From positions 124,001-188,000 of the forward strand of contig MNQK01000034.1 of assembly GCA_001915385.1 (NCBI GenBank): a stretch of 64,000 bases of DNA, given 5' to 3'. Every line of letters starts with the position of its first letter. Within the stretch, counting starts at the first letter, position 1. Below, piece by piece: positions 32,428 to 40,663 of the stretch. Source of the DNA: Bacteroidales bacterium 52_46. GTDB lineage: Bacteria; Bacteroidota; Bacteroidia; Bacteroidales; Muribaculaceae. Made by a program: the position numbers and the translations under genes. Under the pieces are notes generated by a model. That model did no database searches. It saw only the letters and a list, made by a program, of their open reading frames with translations, and had not been told where the DNA came from.

Positions 32428-32459
32428 AAAGGGCGGTAGCTTCATTGCCGCCGCCCTTT
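32428..32459 (+). terminator. Attenuating hairpin after the major tail gene
   Basis: AAAGGGCGG (32428-32436) pairs perfectly with CCGCCCTTT (32451-32459), then C and a weak T-run. Likely lowers expression of the following tail genes relative to the tube protein. Confidence 0.6.
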
Positions 32460-32475
32460 CCCTTAATACACAGAT

Positions 32476-33039
32476 ATGATTGAGAATAAAGAAAAACCGC
32501 AGGAGCTTACCGATGAGGAACTTGACCGCATGGTGGCGGCAAAGGAGCATATCAAGCATGGATTCCCGCGAGTGATAACTGTCGCAGGAAAGACTTACAC
32601 TGTAAAACAAATAGGCAAATGGATAAGAATGCGAATACATACTCTTGAACTTGAGGCGTACGCCCTCTCAGGCAAGCAGAAAGAAGCCATGCCACTACGC
32701 AAGGCCAAGAAGATACAGCGCAAACTCGATACGCTCCACGCCAAGACAGCTGCCTACTATCTATTGGGCAACAAGGCCCTATATATTCCATTCCTTTTCG
32801 CACTGAAATGGCGCTGTTTGATGCTACGGTATGAGGAGCATACAGCCACAATCAACAACGCCGCCCTCAACGATGAAGAGATGGGTTTTTCTTTAGCCAA
32901 TTGGGAAAATACAAAGCATCAACTCGCGCTCTCTATGAAACCAATTGGCGAAGGCGTAAGAGAGACGCTGAAAAGATGGAGGGCGGCGGAGGCGCAAGCG
33001 GCGGAGGACGCTACGCCGGAAAAGGAGGACAACAGGTAG
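32476..33039 (+). CDS. Tail assembly chaperone, short form (gpG-like)
   Basis: 187 aa, charged and helical, MIENKEKPQELTDEELDRMV, ending Ala/Glu-rich. It sits between the tube gene and an overlapping -1-frame ORF, the gpG/gpGT arrangement of siphoviruses. A slippery G GGT TTT lies at 32883-32889 within it. Function assigned from architecture. Confidence 0.75.
   Translation: MIENKEKPQELTDEELDRMVAAKEHIKHGFPRVITVAGKTYTVKQIGKWIRMRIHTLELEAYALSGKQKEAMPLRKAKKIQRKLDTLHAKTAAYYLLGNKALYIPFLFALKWRCLMLRYEEHTATINNAALNDEEMGFSLANWENTKHQLALSMKPIGEGVRETLKRWRAAEAQAAEDATPEKEDNR
32883..32949 (+). promoter_or_regulatory. Programmed -1 frameshift signal
   Basis: The heptamer GGGTTTT (32883-32889) is in the right phase (G GGT TTT). 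After a 6-nt spacer, GCCAATTGG (32896-32904) can pair with CCAATTGGC (32941-32949), a 9-bp stem. Slippage joins the chaperone to the ORF ending at 33380. Confidence 0.75.
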
Positions 33040-33380
33040 GAAGCCTGTTCCAAGAAGCAACGGACAATGACAAGATAGAGGCTATTTATGGCAGTTATAA
33101 TTTATGGTCGTGGCTGCGATATTGGTTTTTAGATACCGAAAATTGGGTCAACTATCTGTTGTGGGATAAAGGTTATTATGATTATGATTATGCAGAACCA
33201 AGCGAGAAAACTATATCTGCATTGACTGCTGCGACAAGCGACGAAGAACTTACGGAACATCTTAAGCGCATAGGATTTGGCGTAACCCCGAAGAAGCATA
33301 TCTCTCCCGAAGAAGCACAACGTATCGTCATGGAGGAAATAAAAGAAAGCAAAATGACCGCAAAAAAAGTCGGACAATGA
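32889..33380 (+). CDS. Tail assembly chaperone, frameshift extension (gpT-like part)
   Basis: Open in the -1 frame from the slippery site; the extension begins FFSQLGKYKASTRALYETNW. It then has a basic region, a Gly-rich stretch (GGGGASGGG) and an acidic Trp/Tyr-rich part (SYNLWSWLRYWFLDTENW). It has no ATG near its start, only a TTG at 32901, which supports translation by frameshift. Its end overlaps the next gene by 4 bp. Confidence 0.7.
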   Translation, partial: FFSQLGKYKASTRALYETNWRRRKRDAEKMEGGGGASGGGRYAGKGGQQVGSLFQEATDNDKIEAIYGSYNLWSWLRYWFLDTENWVNYLLWDKGYYDYDYAEPSEKTISALTAATSDEELTEHLKRIGFGVTPKKHISPEEAQRIVMEEIKESKMTAKKVGQ

Positions 33381-33655
33381 TTAAACGAATTATTTTAGAC
33401 ATCCTTGATTATCTCCGTTATCAGGTAGCGAATGACCGTTGCACACCCGAAGAATTGCGGAGTTTATACACCACTCTCGAAAATACCATGCATATTGACG
33501 CCACCGTCGACGACATAGCCGGACACTACGGACAATCTACATCAAATGTCAGAAATATCATTGCGAGAAATAATGTCGGCAAGCCAAAAAGGAGAGTGTA
33601 TTACAACCTCATGGAATTTATAAAACATATTCCAAAATCTTGGCATTCCAAATGA
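33377..33655 (+). CDS. Helix-turn-helix protein, 92 aa
   Basis: The C-terminal part VDDIAGHYGQSTSNVRNIIA looks like an HTH, preceded by a helical N-terminus (LDYLRYQVANDRCTPEELRS). ATGA overlap with the frameshift ORF. A DNA-binding protein in the tail module, where the tape measure would be expected, is unusual; it may be a late regulator. Confidence 0.65.
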   Translation: MIKRIILDILDYLRYQVANDRCTPEELRSLYTTLENTMHIDATVDDIAGHYGQSTSNVRNIIARNNVGKPKRRVYYNLMEFIKHIPKSWHSK

Positions 33656-33737
33656 CAGCGCGCAACATATAGCACACTATATAACAGAAATTTACGTCTT
33701 AATTGTTGCAGAATTGCCACAACTGAGAGGTATGACG

Positions 33738-33779
33738 AAATTTGCGTTACGGAGTGATATTGCTCCGCAACGCAAATTT
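33738..33779 (+). promoter_or_regulatory. Long stem-loop 8 nt before a start codon
   Basis: AAATTTGCGTT (33738-33748) pairs with AACGCAAATTT (33769-33779), then CGGAG/CTCCG, with one A-C mismatch between the two stems. Ends 8 nt before the ATG 33788. It could protect or control the mRNA of an abundant late protein. Confidence 0.65.
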
Positions 33780-33787
33780 ATTTCAAA

Positions 33788-34744
33788 ATGTCAGATACCA
33801 AGATTTTTTCGCTCGGAGATTCCGGCATAGGCGGAGGCAGTATGGCACCTCTTATCGCCTCACTCTGTCAGAACCGTGGACTTGATCCAAACATGGTCGC
33901 CGCGATGATGAACAACAGAGGCAGCGGCTACGGTGATGGTTTCGGAAATTCCGCATGGTGGATTATCATTCTTCTCATCTTCGGCTGGGGCGGTTTCGGT
34001 AACGGTTTCGGCGGCGGTTTCGGCGGTCGTGGCTCAGCTCAGGGTCTCGCAGACCTCGGTAATCTCGTGAACAACGACGCAGGTCGTGAACTCCTCATGT
34101 CTGCAATCCAGGGCAACGGTACCGCAATCTCTCAGCTTGCATCAACCGTGCATTGCGACCAAAACGCGCTCATGGGTGCAATTCAGAATCTCTCGACCCA
34201 GCTGTGCAGCATCGGCAATCAGGTGGGCATGAGCGGTCAGCAGATTATCAATGCGATACAGGCTGGCAACAGCACCCTCGCTTCACAGCTTGCTTCGTGC
34301 TGCTGCGACATCCGCAACGCGATCACCACTCAGGGTTTCGAGAACCAGCTTGCGACGGTCAATCAGACCAACACGTTGCAGGGTGCAATCAACTTCGTGA
34401 ACAGCTCGGTTGAGCGTGGCTTCGCCGCTACCAACTACGCTTTCGCAGACCAGACCTGCCAGCTCAAACAGGCTATCGCGGAGCAGACTCAGGTAATCAA
34501 CGACAAGTTCTGCGAGCTAGAAAAGCGCGAGATGCAGACCACCATTCAGAATCTCCGCGACCAAGTGCAGGCGTTCCAGCTCTCGGCTTCCCAGCAGACT
34601 CAGACTCAGAATATCGTCAACCAAATCCGCCCGTGCCCCGTTCCTGCATACCTTACCTGCAACCCCTTCGGTTGTCAGGGCGGTCTGAGTGACGGCTATC
34701 CCTATGGTTATCCGTATGCTGGTAACAACGGGTGTGGCTGCTAA
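33788..34744 (+). CDS. Gly-, Gln- and Cys-rich late protein, 318 aa
   Basis: Not recognised as a named family. One hydrophobic segment (SAWWIIILLIFGW, about 55-70) is flanked by Gly-Phe repeats (GNGFGGGFGGRG). A Gln/Asn-rich helical region follows, with regularly spaced hydrophobics and a CCCD motif, a coiled coil (FCELEKREMQTTIQNLRDQV), and a Cys/Gly/Tyr-rich tail (YPYGYPYAGNNGCGC). Late-operon position suggests a virion or membrane-associated protein. It is much too short for a tape measure. Confidence 0.65.
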   Translation: MSDTKIFSLGDSGIGGGSMAPLIASLCQNRGLDPNMVAAMMNNRGSGYGDGFGNSAWWIIILLIFGWGGFGNGFGGGFGGRGSAQGLADLGNLVNNDAGRELLMSAIQGNGTAISQLASTVHCDQNALMGAIQNLSTQLCSIGNQVGMSGQQIINAIQAGNSTLASQLASCCCDIRNAITTQGFENQLATVNQTNTLQGAINFVNSSVERGFAATNYAFADQTCQLKQAIAEQTQVINDKFCELEKREMQTTIQNLRDQVQAFQLSASQQTQTQNIVNQIRPCPVPAYLTCNPFGCQGGLSDGYPYGYPYAGNNGCGC

Positions 34745-34770
34745 TCATTAATCCATAAATACAACAAGCT

Positions 34771-35208
34771 ATGAATCCATGGTATTTACCAAAATCACAA
34801 TGGACGAATCAGATGCTTTCGCGACAGTACCCCATTAAACGGGTAAATCGCACCGGCATCCCCGAACTCCGCACCATTGCGGTTACGACCACAGGGTCAA
34901 TCGTCACCTATACCGTTTGCCCTTGGCGTTTCAGACAGCTATGCAATGATGGGTTAATATTGCTTCGCATCTCGCAGATTCCCTCTGCGGGCGCAGGGTC
35001 GGCGGCTTTCACAGTGTCCATTCAGACTTCGGCGAATCCACCGGAAGGCTCAACCGGGACTCCACTTGTGGATGGTGTCGGCAATCCGATGACTTCCAAC
35101 AACGTGGTTAACGGGAACTGGCTGCTTGTGCGCTTTGACAAGTGCGAGGGCACGTTCCAAGTCGTTAACTTCTTCCCGGCTACGGCGGCAGCGGCAGCAA
35201 ACGAGTGA
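34771..35208 (+). CDS. Hypothetical late protein, 145 aa
   Basis: MNPWYLPKSQWTNQMLSRQY; a beta-rich core (TIAVTTTGSIVTYTVCPW) and an Ala-rich end. Possibly a virion protein from its place between other late genes. Function unknown. Confidence 0.6.
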   Translation: MNPWYLPKSQWTNQMLSRQYPIKRVNRTGIPELRTIAVTTTGSIVTYTVCPWRFRQLCNDGLILLRISQIPSAGAGSAAFTVSIQTSANPPEGSTGTPLVDGVGNPMTSNNVVNGNWLLVRFDKCEGTFQVVNFFPATAAAAANE

Positions 35209-35262
35209 AAAAACCGTGAGGGGTGAAATTCCCCTCACATTTTAATCATTAACAACACAGAT

Positions 35263-35799
35263 ATGTTTCAGTCAGCAAGAGTAAATCAGACAATCTATAT
35301 TCTTTACAAGGAGACAGTTCCGCGCCTCGAGGTCGGCTCAATCACACAGGTGACACAGCCGATGGTAAAGTTCCCGACCGTGCCTCAATACGGTCAGCCG
35401 CAGGAGCAAGTGGTGGATATTTTTGCCAACGTGAACGGTGCGCAGCGTCAGTTCCAGCAGCTCCCAGCCAATAAGGAAAGTGCGGACTTCGGTACGGGCA
35501 ATGTATTCGTGACCGTAAACCGCGATGCGATGAACGCGGAAATCGGAAATCTTAAAAACGAGTCTGTCGGCATAATCAACCGCGTAGATGAGGAGCGTCA
35601 GAAAATCGTCAAGTACGACGAGATTCTTATGCAGCTCAACCCAGAATTTGCCGAAAAACAGCGACAGGAGCAGGAAATCGCCACGCTGAAAAACCAAGTG
35701 GCGCAGTTGGCTCAGACCAATTCCAACCTTGAAAGCATGATGGCACGTCTGATGGACAAGCTCGACGGCGACTCAAACAAATCTTCTAAAAACAAGTAA
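35263..35799 (+). CDS. Late protein with C-terminal coiled coil, 178 aa
   Basis: MFQSARVNQTIYILYKETVP; the second half (IATLKNQVAQLAQTNSNLES) is a clear coiled coil ending in a Ser/Lys tail. A hairpin at 35212-35238 precedes it. Function unknown; probably virion-associated. Confidence 0.6.
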   Translation: MFQSARVNQTIYILYKETVPRLEVGSITQVTQPMVKFPTVPQYGQPQEQVVDIFANVNGAQRQFQQLPANKESADFGTGNVFVTVNRDAMNAEIGNLKNESVGIINRVDEERQKIVKYDEILMQLNPEFAEKQRQEQEIATLKNQVAQLAQTNSNLESMMARLMDKLDGDSNKSSKNK

Positions 35800-35802
35800 G
35801 TC

Positions 35803-36132
35803 ATGTATGTAATTGAAATCACCGAGGACAAGGTAACGCATCTTGCGGACACTATCGGCAAGATGCTCCACTACGGAGGCAAGGCTATGGAGTGTATCGA
35901 AGAGATGCGCGAGAGTGCCGGACACATGGACTACCGTCACGATGGTGACGGCTACGACCGCATGGGTGAACGCGGCTATGGTCGCTACGGTATGCGCGAC
36001 GAAGATATGCACCATGAGGATTATGACCGCATGGGTGAGCGTTACCCTCGTGACCGTTGGGAGGATTGGCCTCCTTATATGGGCGAGCGCAGAGGTCGCT
36101 CTGCAACCACCGGGCGTTACGTGCGCCGATAA
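35803..36132 (+). CDS. Late protein with DRMGER/Tyr-Arg repeats, 109 aa
   Basis: N-terminal helical part (MYVIEITEDKVTHLADTIGK) and a low-complexity tail in which YDRMGER occurs twice (about residues 51-57 and 73-79) with Gly, Tyr and Arg. Similar tails occur in nucleic-acid- or envelope-binding proteins; function unknown. Confidence 0.6.
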   Translation: MYVIEITEDKVTHLADTIGKMLHYGGKAMECIEEMRESAGHMDYRHDGDGYDRMGERGYGRYGMRDEDMHHEDYDRMGERYPRDRWEDWPPYMGERRGRSATTGRYVRR

Positions 36133-36140
36133 TCAACCGT

Positions 36141-36178
36141 GGGGCAACTTGTCAACATTCTTGATAGGTTGCCCCTTT
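36141..36178 (+). terminator. Terminator after the late gene block
   Basis: GGGGCAAC (36141-36148) pairs with GTTGCCCC (36168-36175), followed by TTTA. Confidence 0.65.
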
Positions 36179-36198
36179 ATCCCAAAATTGAAAACAAT

Positions 36199-36621
36199 AT
36201 GGCAACACCATTAGATAACTACGAATTAAAACTTCCCGAATCCATGCGCAGCTACCTACGCTCGTATGGCTATCACTTCTGTAAAAAATCGCTTGAATGT
36301 GCCGTAAAAGGGATGCGCCGTCTTAACCCTGCTACGGGCAAGCTGGAACGATTGGAATATACCCCAAAGGAGCAGATTGAAGAACTTTTGCAGAAATACG
36401 GCATAAAAATTGAGGATAATGTCGGCTATGACTTCTGCTATTACTTTCACCAAGCCAAAGCAGACCTCTATAAGTCAAGCATCGTTGACGAGAAAGGATT
36501 GTGTCAGTATGTCGCCGATATGATTGGAGACCCCGACCTTAAAGGAGGCAACGCTTTCCGTCATTATCTCGTTGACCTTGACGCAAAAGGCATAGGCGCA
36601 GATTGGGATGATTGGCTCTAA
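36199..36621 (+). CDS. Hypothetical protein, 140 aa
   Basis: Start chosen at MATPLDNYELKLPESMRSYL (36199), after the terminator. Helical and acidic at the end (DAKGIGADWDDWL). Convergent with the homing endonuclease, overlapping it by 4 bp. Function unknown. Confidence 0.6.
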   Translation: MATPLDNYELKLPESMRSYLRSYGYHFCKKSLECAVKGMRRLNPATGKLERLEYTPKEQIEELLQKYGIKIEDNVGYDFCYYFHQAKADLYKSSIVDEKGLCQYVADMIGDPDLKGGNAFRHYLVDLDAKGIGADWDDWL

Positions 36622-37772
36622 TCCGTAACCTTGAATTTCAAAAGGGCATTATATACTCTTTCGCTTATTTTGCCCTCTTTGAAATATTTTTCAGCAAGCT
36701 CATTGACGTATTGTTTCTTAGCCGACTTGTAGGCAAGTTGGGCTTCCTCAAATGAATCGTAGTAACCGACTATGGTTTGTTTTGTATATGCAGACAATTT
36801 AACTCGATAACGACCGTAACCACTCGGCCTTATTCCAATCGGTTTATCCGTGGGATATTCTTTTATGGCATTGTTGATAATGCGAGGGAGAAAACAACAG
36901 GTCTGCGGTGAATAAATTTTATTATCAGATGGGGATAATAAATCTTTGTCAATAGCGAACCCCTCCACATAATTTTCGTCAAACCATTGTTTGAAATTGG
37001 AGAATATGAGCCATTCTTCACAGATGCTAACATTCTCGTAGGCTTTATGCCTATACGATGGAGAGGTACGCTCTAATATCGACTTCCACTTGCGATAGCA
37101 TTTAGATTTGGCGATATAATCAACATCATTTACTCCCAATCCGTTTACCTTGTTTTTCGTTCTTAAATAACCACATCGAGGGCACTCCACTCCGTTTAAG
37201 TGATTCCCCGCATTTTGCCAAAAACCTCCGTGTTCGGGGCAAATTATGTATATTTTATCCTTTAACCCTTTGTAAATAGACTTAGAGTAATCATATTTCC
37301 CGTGGTGAACCTCTGTGGCTCTTTTAACAAAGGACTCTGTCGTAGATAGATTGAGCTTTGCGCGTCGGGCTATCCCGCATTTAGGACATCCATGCCCTCG
37401 TAGGTGATTGCTCGCTATGACAGAAACCTCGCCATGTTCAGGGCAAATGAATGAGACCTTCTTTTTTCGCCCAATATAGAAAGTTTTTGAATAATCATAT
37501 TTATCACCATAAACAGCTTTCGCAGCCTCTACAAATGACTCCGTGGAATTGGGTTGCTTTTTCTTTCTCGCATCATAGCCGCATTTACGGCAACCAAAGC
37601 CTATAAGATGTTGTCGAGGGAGTATCAAAGATTCGCCATGTATAGGGCATACGATACGAACCTTTGTTTCACCATTAACATAAGTCGTTTTGGAGTAATC
37701 GAATTTATCGCCATGTATAGCCTTAGCTTTGGCGACAAACTGTTCGGTGGTAAGTTTGTTTTTGGGATTCAT
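36618..37772 (-). CDS. Homing-endonuclease-like protein with triple zinc-ribbon repeats
   Basis: 384 aa. Three repeats of about 65 residues (FV..A...HGDKFDYSKT, CPIHGE, GCRKCG) like the DUF723 DNA-binding zinc ribbons of mobile nucleases. They precede an HNH/AP2-like C-terminus (SILERTSPSYRHKAYENVSI, then SGYGRYRVKLSAYTKQTIVG). On the strand opposite to the flanking late genes, with its own promoter, as free-standing homing endonuclease genes often are. Catalytic residues cannot be assigned with certainty. Confidence 0.75.
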   Translation of the reverse strand: MNPKNKLTTEQFVAKAKAIHGDKFDYSKTTYVNGETKVRIVCPIHGESLILPRQHLIGFGCRKCGYDARKKKQPNSTESFVEAAKAVYGDKYDYSKTFYIGRKKKVSFICPEHGEVSVIASNHLRGHGCPKCGIARRAKLNLSTTESFVKRATEVHHGKYDYSKSIYKGLKDKIYIICPEHGGFWQNAGNHLNGVECPRCGYLRTKNKVNGLGVNDVDYIAKSKCYRKWKSILERTSPSYRHKAYENVSICEEWLIFSNFKQWFDENYVEGFAIDKDLLSPSDNKIYSPQTCCFLPRIINNAIKEYPTDKPIGIRPSGYGRYRVKLSAYTKQTIVGYYDSFEEAQLAYKSAKKQYVNELAEKYFKEGKISERVYNALLKFKVTD

Positions 37773-37874
37773 TTTGCTAAGAATTAAGTTGCGCTAAGAA
37801 AAGAAAGAAACGGAAAGCGTCTTAGCTTCGCCTTTCATCGGGGTAGCTACTCCCCAACTATCCGTTTCCGAATA

Positions 37875-37882
37875 CAAAGATA
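37875..37882 (-). promoter_or_regulatory. -7 box of the endonuclease gene
   Basis: TATCTTTG on the reverse strand. The leader contains a hairpin closed by AAACGGA/TCCGTTT (about 37808-37868) with an inner GGGG/CCCC stem. Confidence 0.55.
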
Positions 37883-37904
37883 CTAAATTTAATTGATTAT
37901 CAAA

Positions 37905-38315
37905 ATGATAAGACAAAAATTTACATTAAACAAATACGCTTGGCATGTCTATGCCTATTATGTCGTAACAAAGCCCAACGCCGATGAGATACTTGACGCT
38001 CTTGTCGGCATAGGCTGTCACGGTGAGCATTTAGAGGGAGCATATAAGAATCTCACATCAGGCAAGATCGACACTGGACTGACGTACTCCAACAGCGACA
38101 CACGAGAAACGGTGATAGTGTTCGCCAAGACATCGAGCGCAAAGGAGTTTCAGCAATCATATAAACATGAGACAGGACATTTGCAGACCCATATAACACA
38201 GACATTCGGCATTGACCCGTATGGAGAAGAAATACAATATATAGGTGATGACATCGTGGATGCAACTTGGGAGATAGCTAAGGATTTGCTCTGCGAACAT
38301 TGCCGTAAGCACTAA
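37905..38315 (+). CDS. HExxH-containing protein, 136 aa
   Basis: ATG at 37905 (MIRQKFTLNKYAWHVYAYYV). YKHETGHLQTHITQTFGI carries HETGH, a zinc-peptidase-like motif, with possible acidic ligands downstream (GDDIVDATWEIAKDL). Second small HExxH protein in this phage; no clear sequence similarity between the two outside the motif. Confidence 0.6.
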   Translation: MIRQKFTLNKYAWHVYAYYVVTKPNADEILDALVGIGCHGEHLEGAYKNLTSGKIDTGLTYSNSDTRETVIVFAKTSSAKEFQQSYKHETGHLQTHITQTFGIDPYGEEIQYIGDDIVDATWEIAKDLLCEHCRKH

Positions 38316-38325
38316 AACCACAACT

Positions 38326-38526
38326 ATGTCACAAAGCAGAAGACTACGCCGTGCCAACGGCATGAAAGGCTCAACCGTCCGCAAGGCACTGGAGAGCAAC
38401 ACTCCGCTCAACTCGCTCTACGCCCTTATCCCGCAAGACAGGCGCAAGGCACTTGACCGATTCGTGCGGTGCTTCGGGTTAAATCCGGCGGGACTGCATG
38501 AGGCGTTGGATAGGGAGCGGCTATAA
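38326..38526 (+). CDS. Small basic protein, 66 aa
   Basis: MSQSRRLRRANGMKGSTVRK; Arg-rich, helical, Leu-rich centre. Last gene of the rightward block. Function unknown. Confidence 0.55.
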   Translation: MSQSRRLRRANGMKGSTVRKALESNTPLNSLYALIPQDRRKALDRFVRCFGLNPAGLHEALDRERL

Positions 38527-38527
38527 A

Positions 38528-38556
38528 CAAAAAACGCCCGCCCTTCCGGGCAGGCG
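38528..38556 (-). terminator. Terminator of the leftward early operon
   Basis: CGCCCGCCC (38535-38543)/GGGCAGGCG (38548-38556) with one mismatch, then six U on the reverse strand. Lies 42 bp after the methylase pseudogene. Confidence 0.65.
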
Positions 38557-38597
38557 CATATCTGTGTGGGAGCCGCAGGGATACTTGCGGCTTCTGC

Positions 38598-39667
38598 TTA
38601 TAACTGTATTAACCATTGCTCATATAATTGTACGGCAATTTGAGCCATCATAACGGGCGGTACAGACATACCTGCAAGATAGCCGATTTGTTTGTCTGTT
38701 GCGTTGAAATCAATAGGAAACGATGACAACCTTAGAATCTCATTTCTACTTAGGAATGAAGGGCTACTTTTCAAAATAAGGTTATCATGCCCAGATGTTG
38801 TCAAAGTTGGAGCGACTTCGTTCTCATCAAAAAATACAAAATTGAAGTGAGTTTTTTTATTAAATAAACGAATGGCGACATCACTCAACAGACGGTCTGT
38901 TTCTATATGATTATCCCATAGCAACCTTGTTTTAGGAGCAGTGATTTCCCTTCCTTTATAATCTGCTATCTCTCCAAACAATATTGGAGGTTCATTAAAA
39001 TCAAGTCGAAGCAATGGTAACGTATCAAACAACGTATGTGTAACAGGGACTCTATCTTTAAGGTCTTTACGCAAACATATGAAAAACACTCGCTCACGGC
39101 GTTGTGGTACGCCCATGTATTGTGCATTAAGAAGAAAATGCTGACAGGCATATCCGGCTCTATCAAATTCGGAATAAATGCGCTGAACATATTTTTTAGC
39201 CTCCCCGAGGAGTAGCCCTTTTACGTTCTCTGCAATAACGATTTTAGGCTGGAGTTTTTTTGCCAAGTCTATAAAATCGAAAAAGAGAGTGTCAAGCACT
39301 TGCTTTGTCTGCCCCTCTCTAAATCGTTTTTCTTTTCCCCATGCGCTTTCACGGCTTCCTGCCATAGAGAATGTAGAGCAAGGTGGTGAGCCATCAAGAA
39401 TATCAAGGTTTATAATTCATCTGGCAAATCCTCTCGTTGCTTAAACTCTTGTATGGGTTCAAGAAAAGCAAAGCGAGGGTTGTGATTTGCTTTATATATT
39501 GACATCATACGTCCGTCAATCTCATTGCATCCAATCACATCGAATCCCGCCAGCTTATAACCCATAGTGGAACCTCCACCACAAGAGAAGCATGAGAAAA
39601 CTTTGCCCTTGTCTTTCGTAAAGTGCGCATCTTTGAGCGTCCAGTTGTAATCAAATCTATGGTTCAT
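38598..39667 (-). pseudogene. DNA cytosine-5 methyltransferase, split by a one-base frameshift
   Basis: Two frames together make a normal-length C5 methylase of about 355 aa. The first (39410-39667) has the cofactor-binding FSCFSCGGGSTMGYKLAGFD and ends DLPDEL-stop. The second continues with NLDILDGSPPCSTFSMAGSR (catalytic PPC), ENVKGLLLG (ENV motif), QRRERVFFIC and the C-terminal FPIDF region. The shift lies at 39405-39415. A single lost base explains it; an indel sequencing error or a -1 slip are alternatives. All catalytic motifs are otherwise intact, so decay would be recent. Confidence 0.85.
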
Positions 39668-39674
39668 TCTCCTT

Positions 39675-39872
39675 TCAGTTTATCGGTGAGTTCGGGCGAG
39701 AAGCGGTAAAATGAGTACACTTCTTGCCAAATACTAATTTACAGTCGGGGTAGCTCCATCCGCCTATTGAATCTCGCTTCGGGTCTTGTCTCCTACATTG
39801 AGGAGGTGCCATGAAAATTCGATGGCAAAATATACAACGCTCCCATATTGGATTATTGTCAAGAGTTTCCAA
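39675..39872 (-). CDS. Small CxxC protein with TTG start, 65 aa
   Basis: The start is TTG at 39870-39872, with AGGAGGTG just upstream on the reverse strand, a strong Shine-Dalgarno unusual for Bacteroidales. Reads METLDNNPIWERCIFCHRIF. Cysteines in CIFC, QCRR, DCK and KCTH suggest zinc. Overlaps the upstream gene by 14 bp. Function unknown. Confidence 0.6.
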   Translation of the reverse strand: METLDNNPIWERCIFCHRIFMAPPQCRRQDPKRDSIGGWSYPDCKLVFGKKCTHFTASRPNSPIN

Positions 39873-40653
39873 CCGCACCTCCTTTCTCTGCCTCGGCGAT
39901 GAGGGCGTCGGCATATTCAAAAGAAGCCTTGACGATATAATCCACTGATTTGCTCTGCATATTAGCGTCCACCGGAGACGCCAACAATCCCTGCATCGCC
40001 ATCGCCGCGATATGCAGCCTGAGGCCGTTGCATTTATCGCAATTTGCGGTTTCTTGCGATAAATTGACACATGGAATTTTATGCTGACTTGGACAATCAT
40101 CTGTACAAGTCCGTGTACAAGTCGGCTCGGCTGGCTCGGTGTAGGGTTCGAGGTCGGAGGCTGCTGCCCAAACCTCACCGACTTGGTACAACATCGTACC
40201 GTCCAACATCTTAAAACCGTCAATACGGTATGGTGTGCAGCCATATTTGAAGCGTACAATGTCGCCCACCTTGAACTTCGGCTCGGCTGGTTTAGGCTTT
40301 AAACTGTCAACATTATCCGGCAGACACTTGGAGCCGAAAAGAGAAAGAAGCAAGCTCGACATACCTACCATTTGAAAAAATAAATCACCTTCCTTCTTTG
40401 AGTTTTTATGTATGATTTCCGTTGCTTCATTATACAGTTGCTGCACTTTGCCTCTTTCGCACGTCAGCATCTCCTCTTCCTCCGTGTCAGATGTAAGGTT
40501 GTGCTTGCCGAAAATCGTTTCAATACAATCCACTATGCCACAGTCGTATTGGTCTTTAGCCATGCAGCTATAGTAGCGATATGATTTCTTTACTTCCTCC
40601 TTGAACTCTTTCGGGAGGACTGACCATGCGAGGTCTTGTGTTGTCTTATCCAT
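39859..40653 (-). CDS. Hypothetical protein, 264 aa
   Basis: Start chosen at MDKTTQDLAWSVLPKEFKEE; the longer frame extends into the methylase gene. Helical N-terminus with YRYYSCMAKDQYDCGIVDCI, a KOW-like segment (KFKVGDIVRFKYGCTPYRID), a Cys-rich Thr/Pro stretch (TCTRTCTDDCPSQHKIPC) and a helical C-terminus. A modular accessory phage protein; function unknown. Confidence 0.65.
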   Translation of the reverse strand: MDKTTQDLAWSVLPKEFKEEVKKSYRYYSCMAKDQYDCGIVDCIETIFGKHNLTSDTEEEEMLTCERGKVQQLYNEATEIIHKNSKKEGDLFFQMVGMSSLLLSLFGSKCLPDNVDSLKPKPAEPKFKVGDIVRFKYGCTPYRIDGFKMLDGTMLYQVGEVWAAASDLEPYTEPAEPTCTRTCTDDCPSQHKIPCVNLSQETANCDKCNGLRLHIAAMAMQGLLASPVDANMQSKSVDYIVKASFEYADALIAEAEKGGAVGNS

Positions 40654-40663
40654 TTTGTTGAGT

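Noticed and set aside
39675..40259. Reverse 194-aa ORF
   Set aside because: Its first two thirds are out-of-frame within the 264-aa gene; only the last 65 codons with the TTG start are supported.
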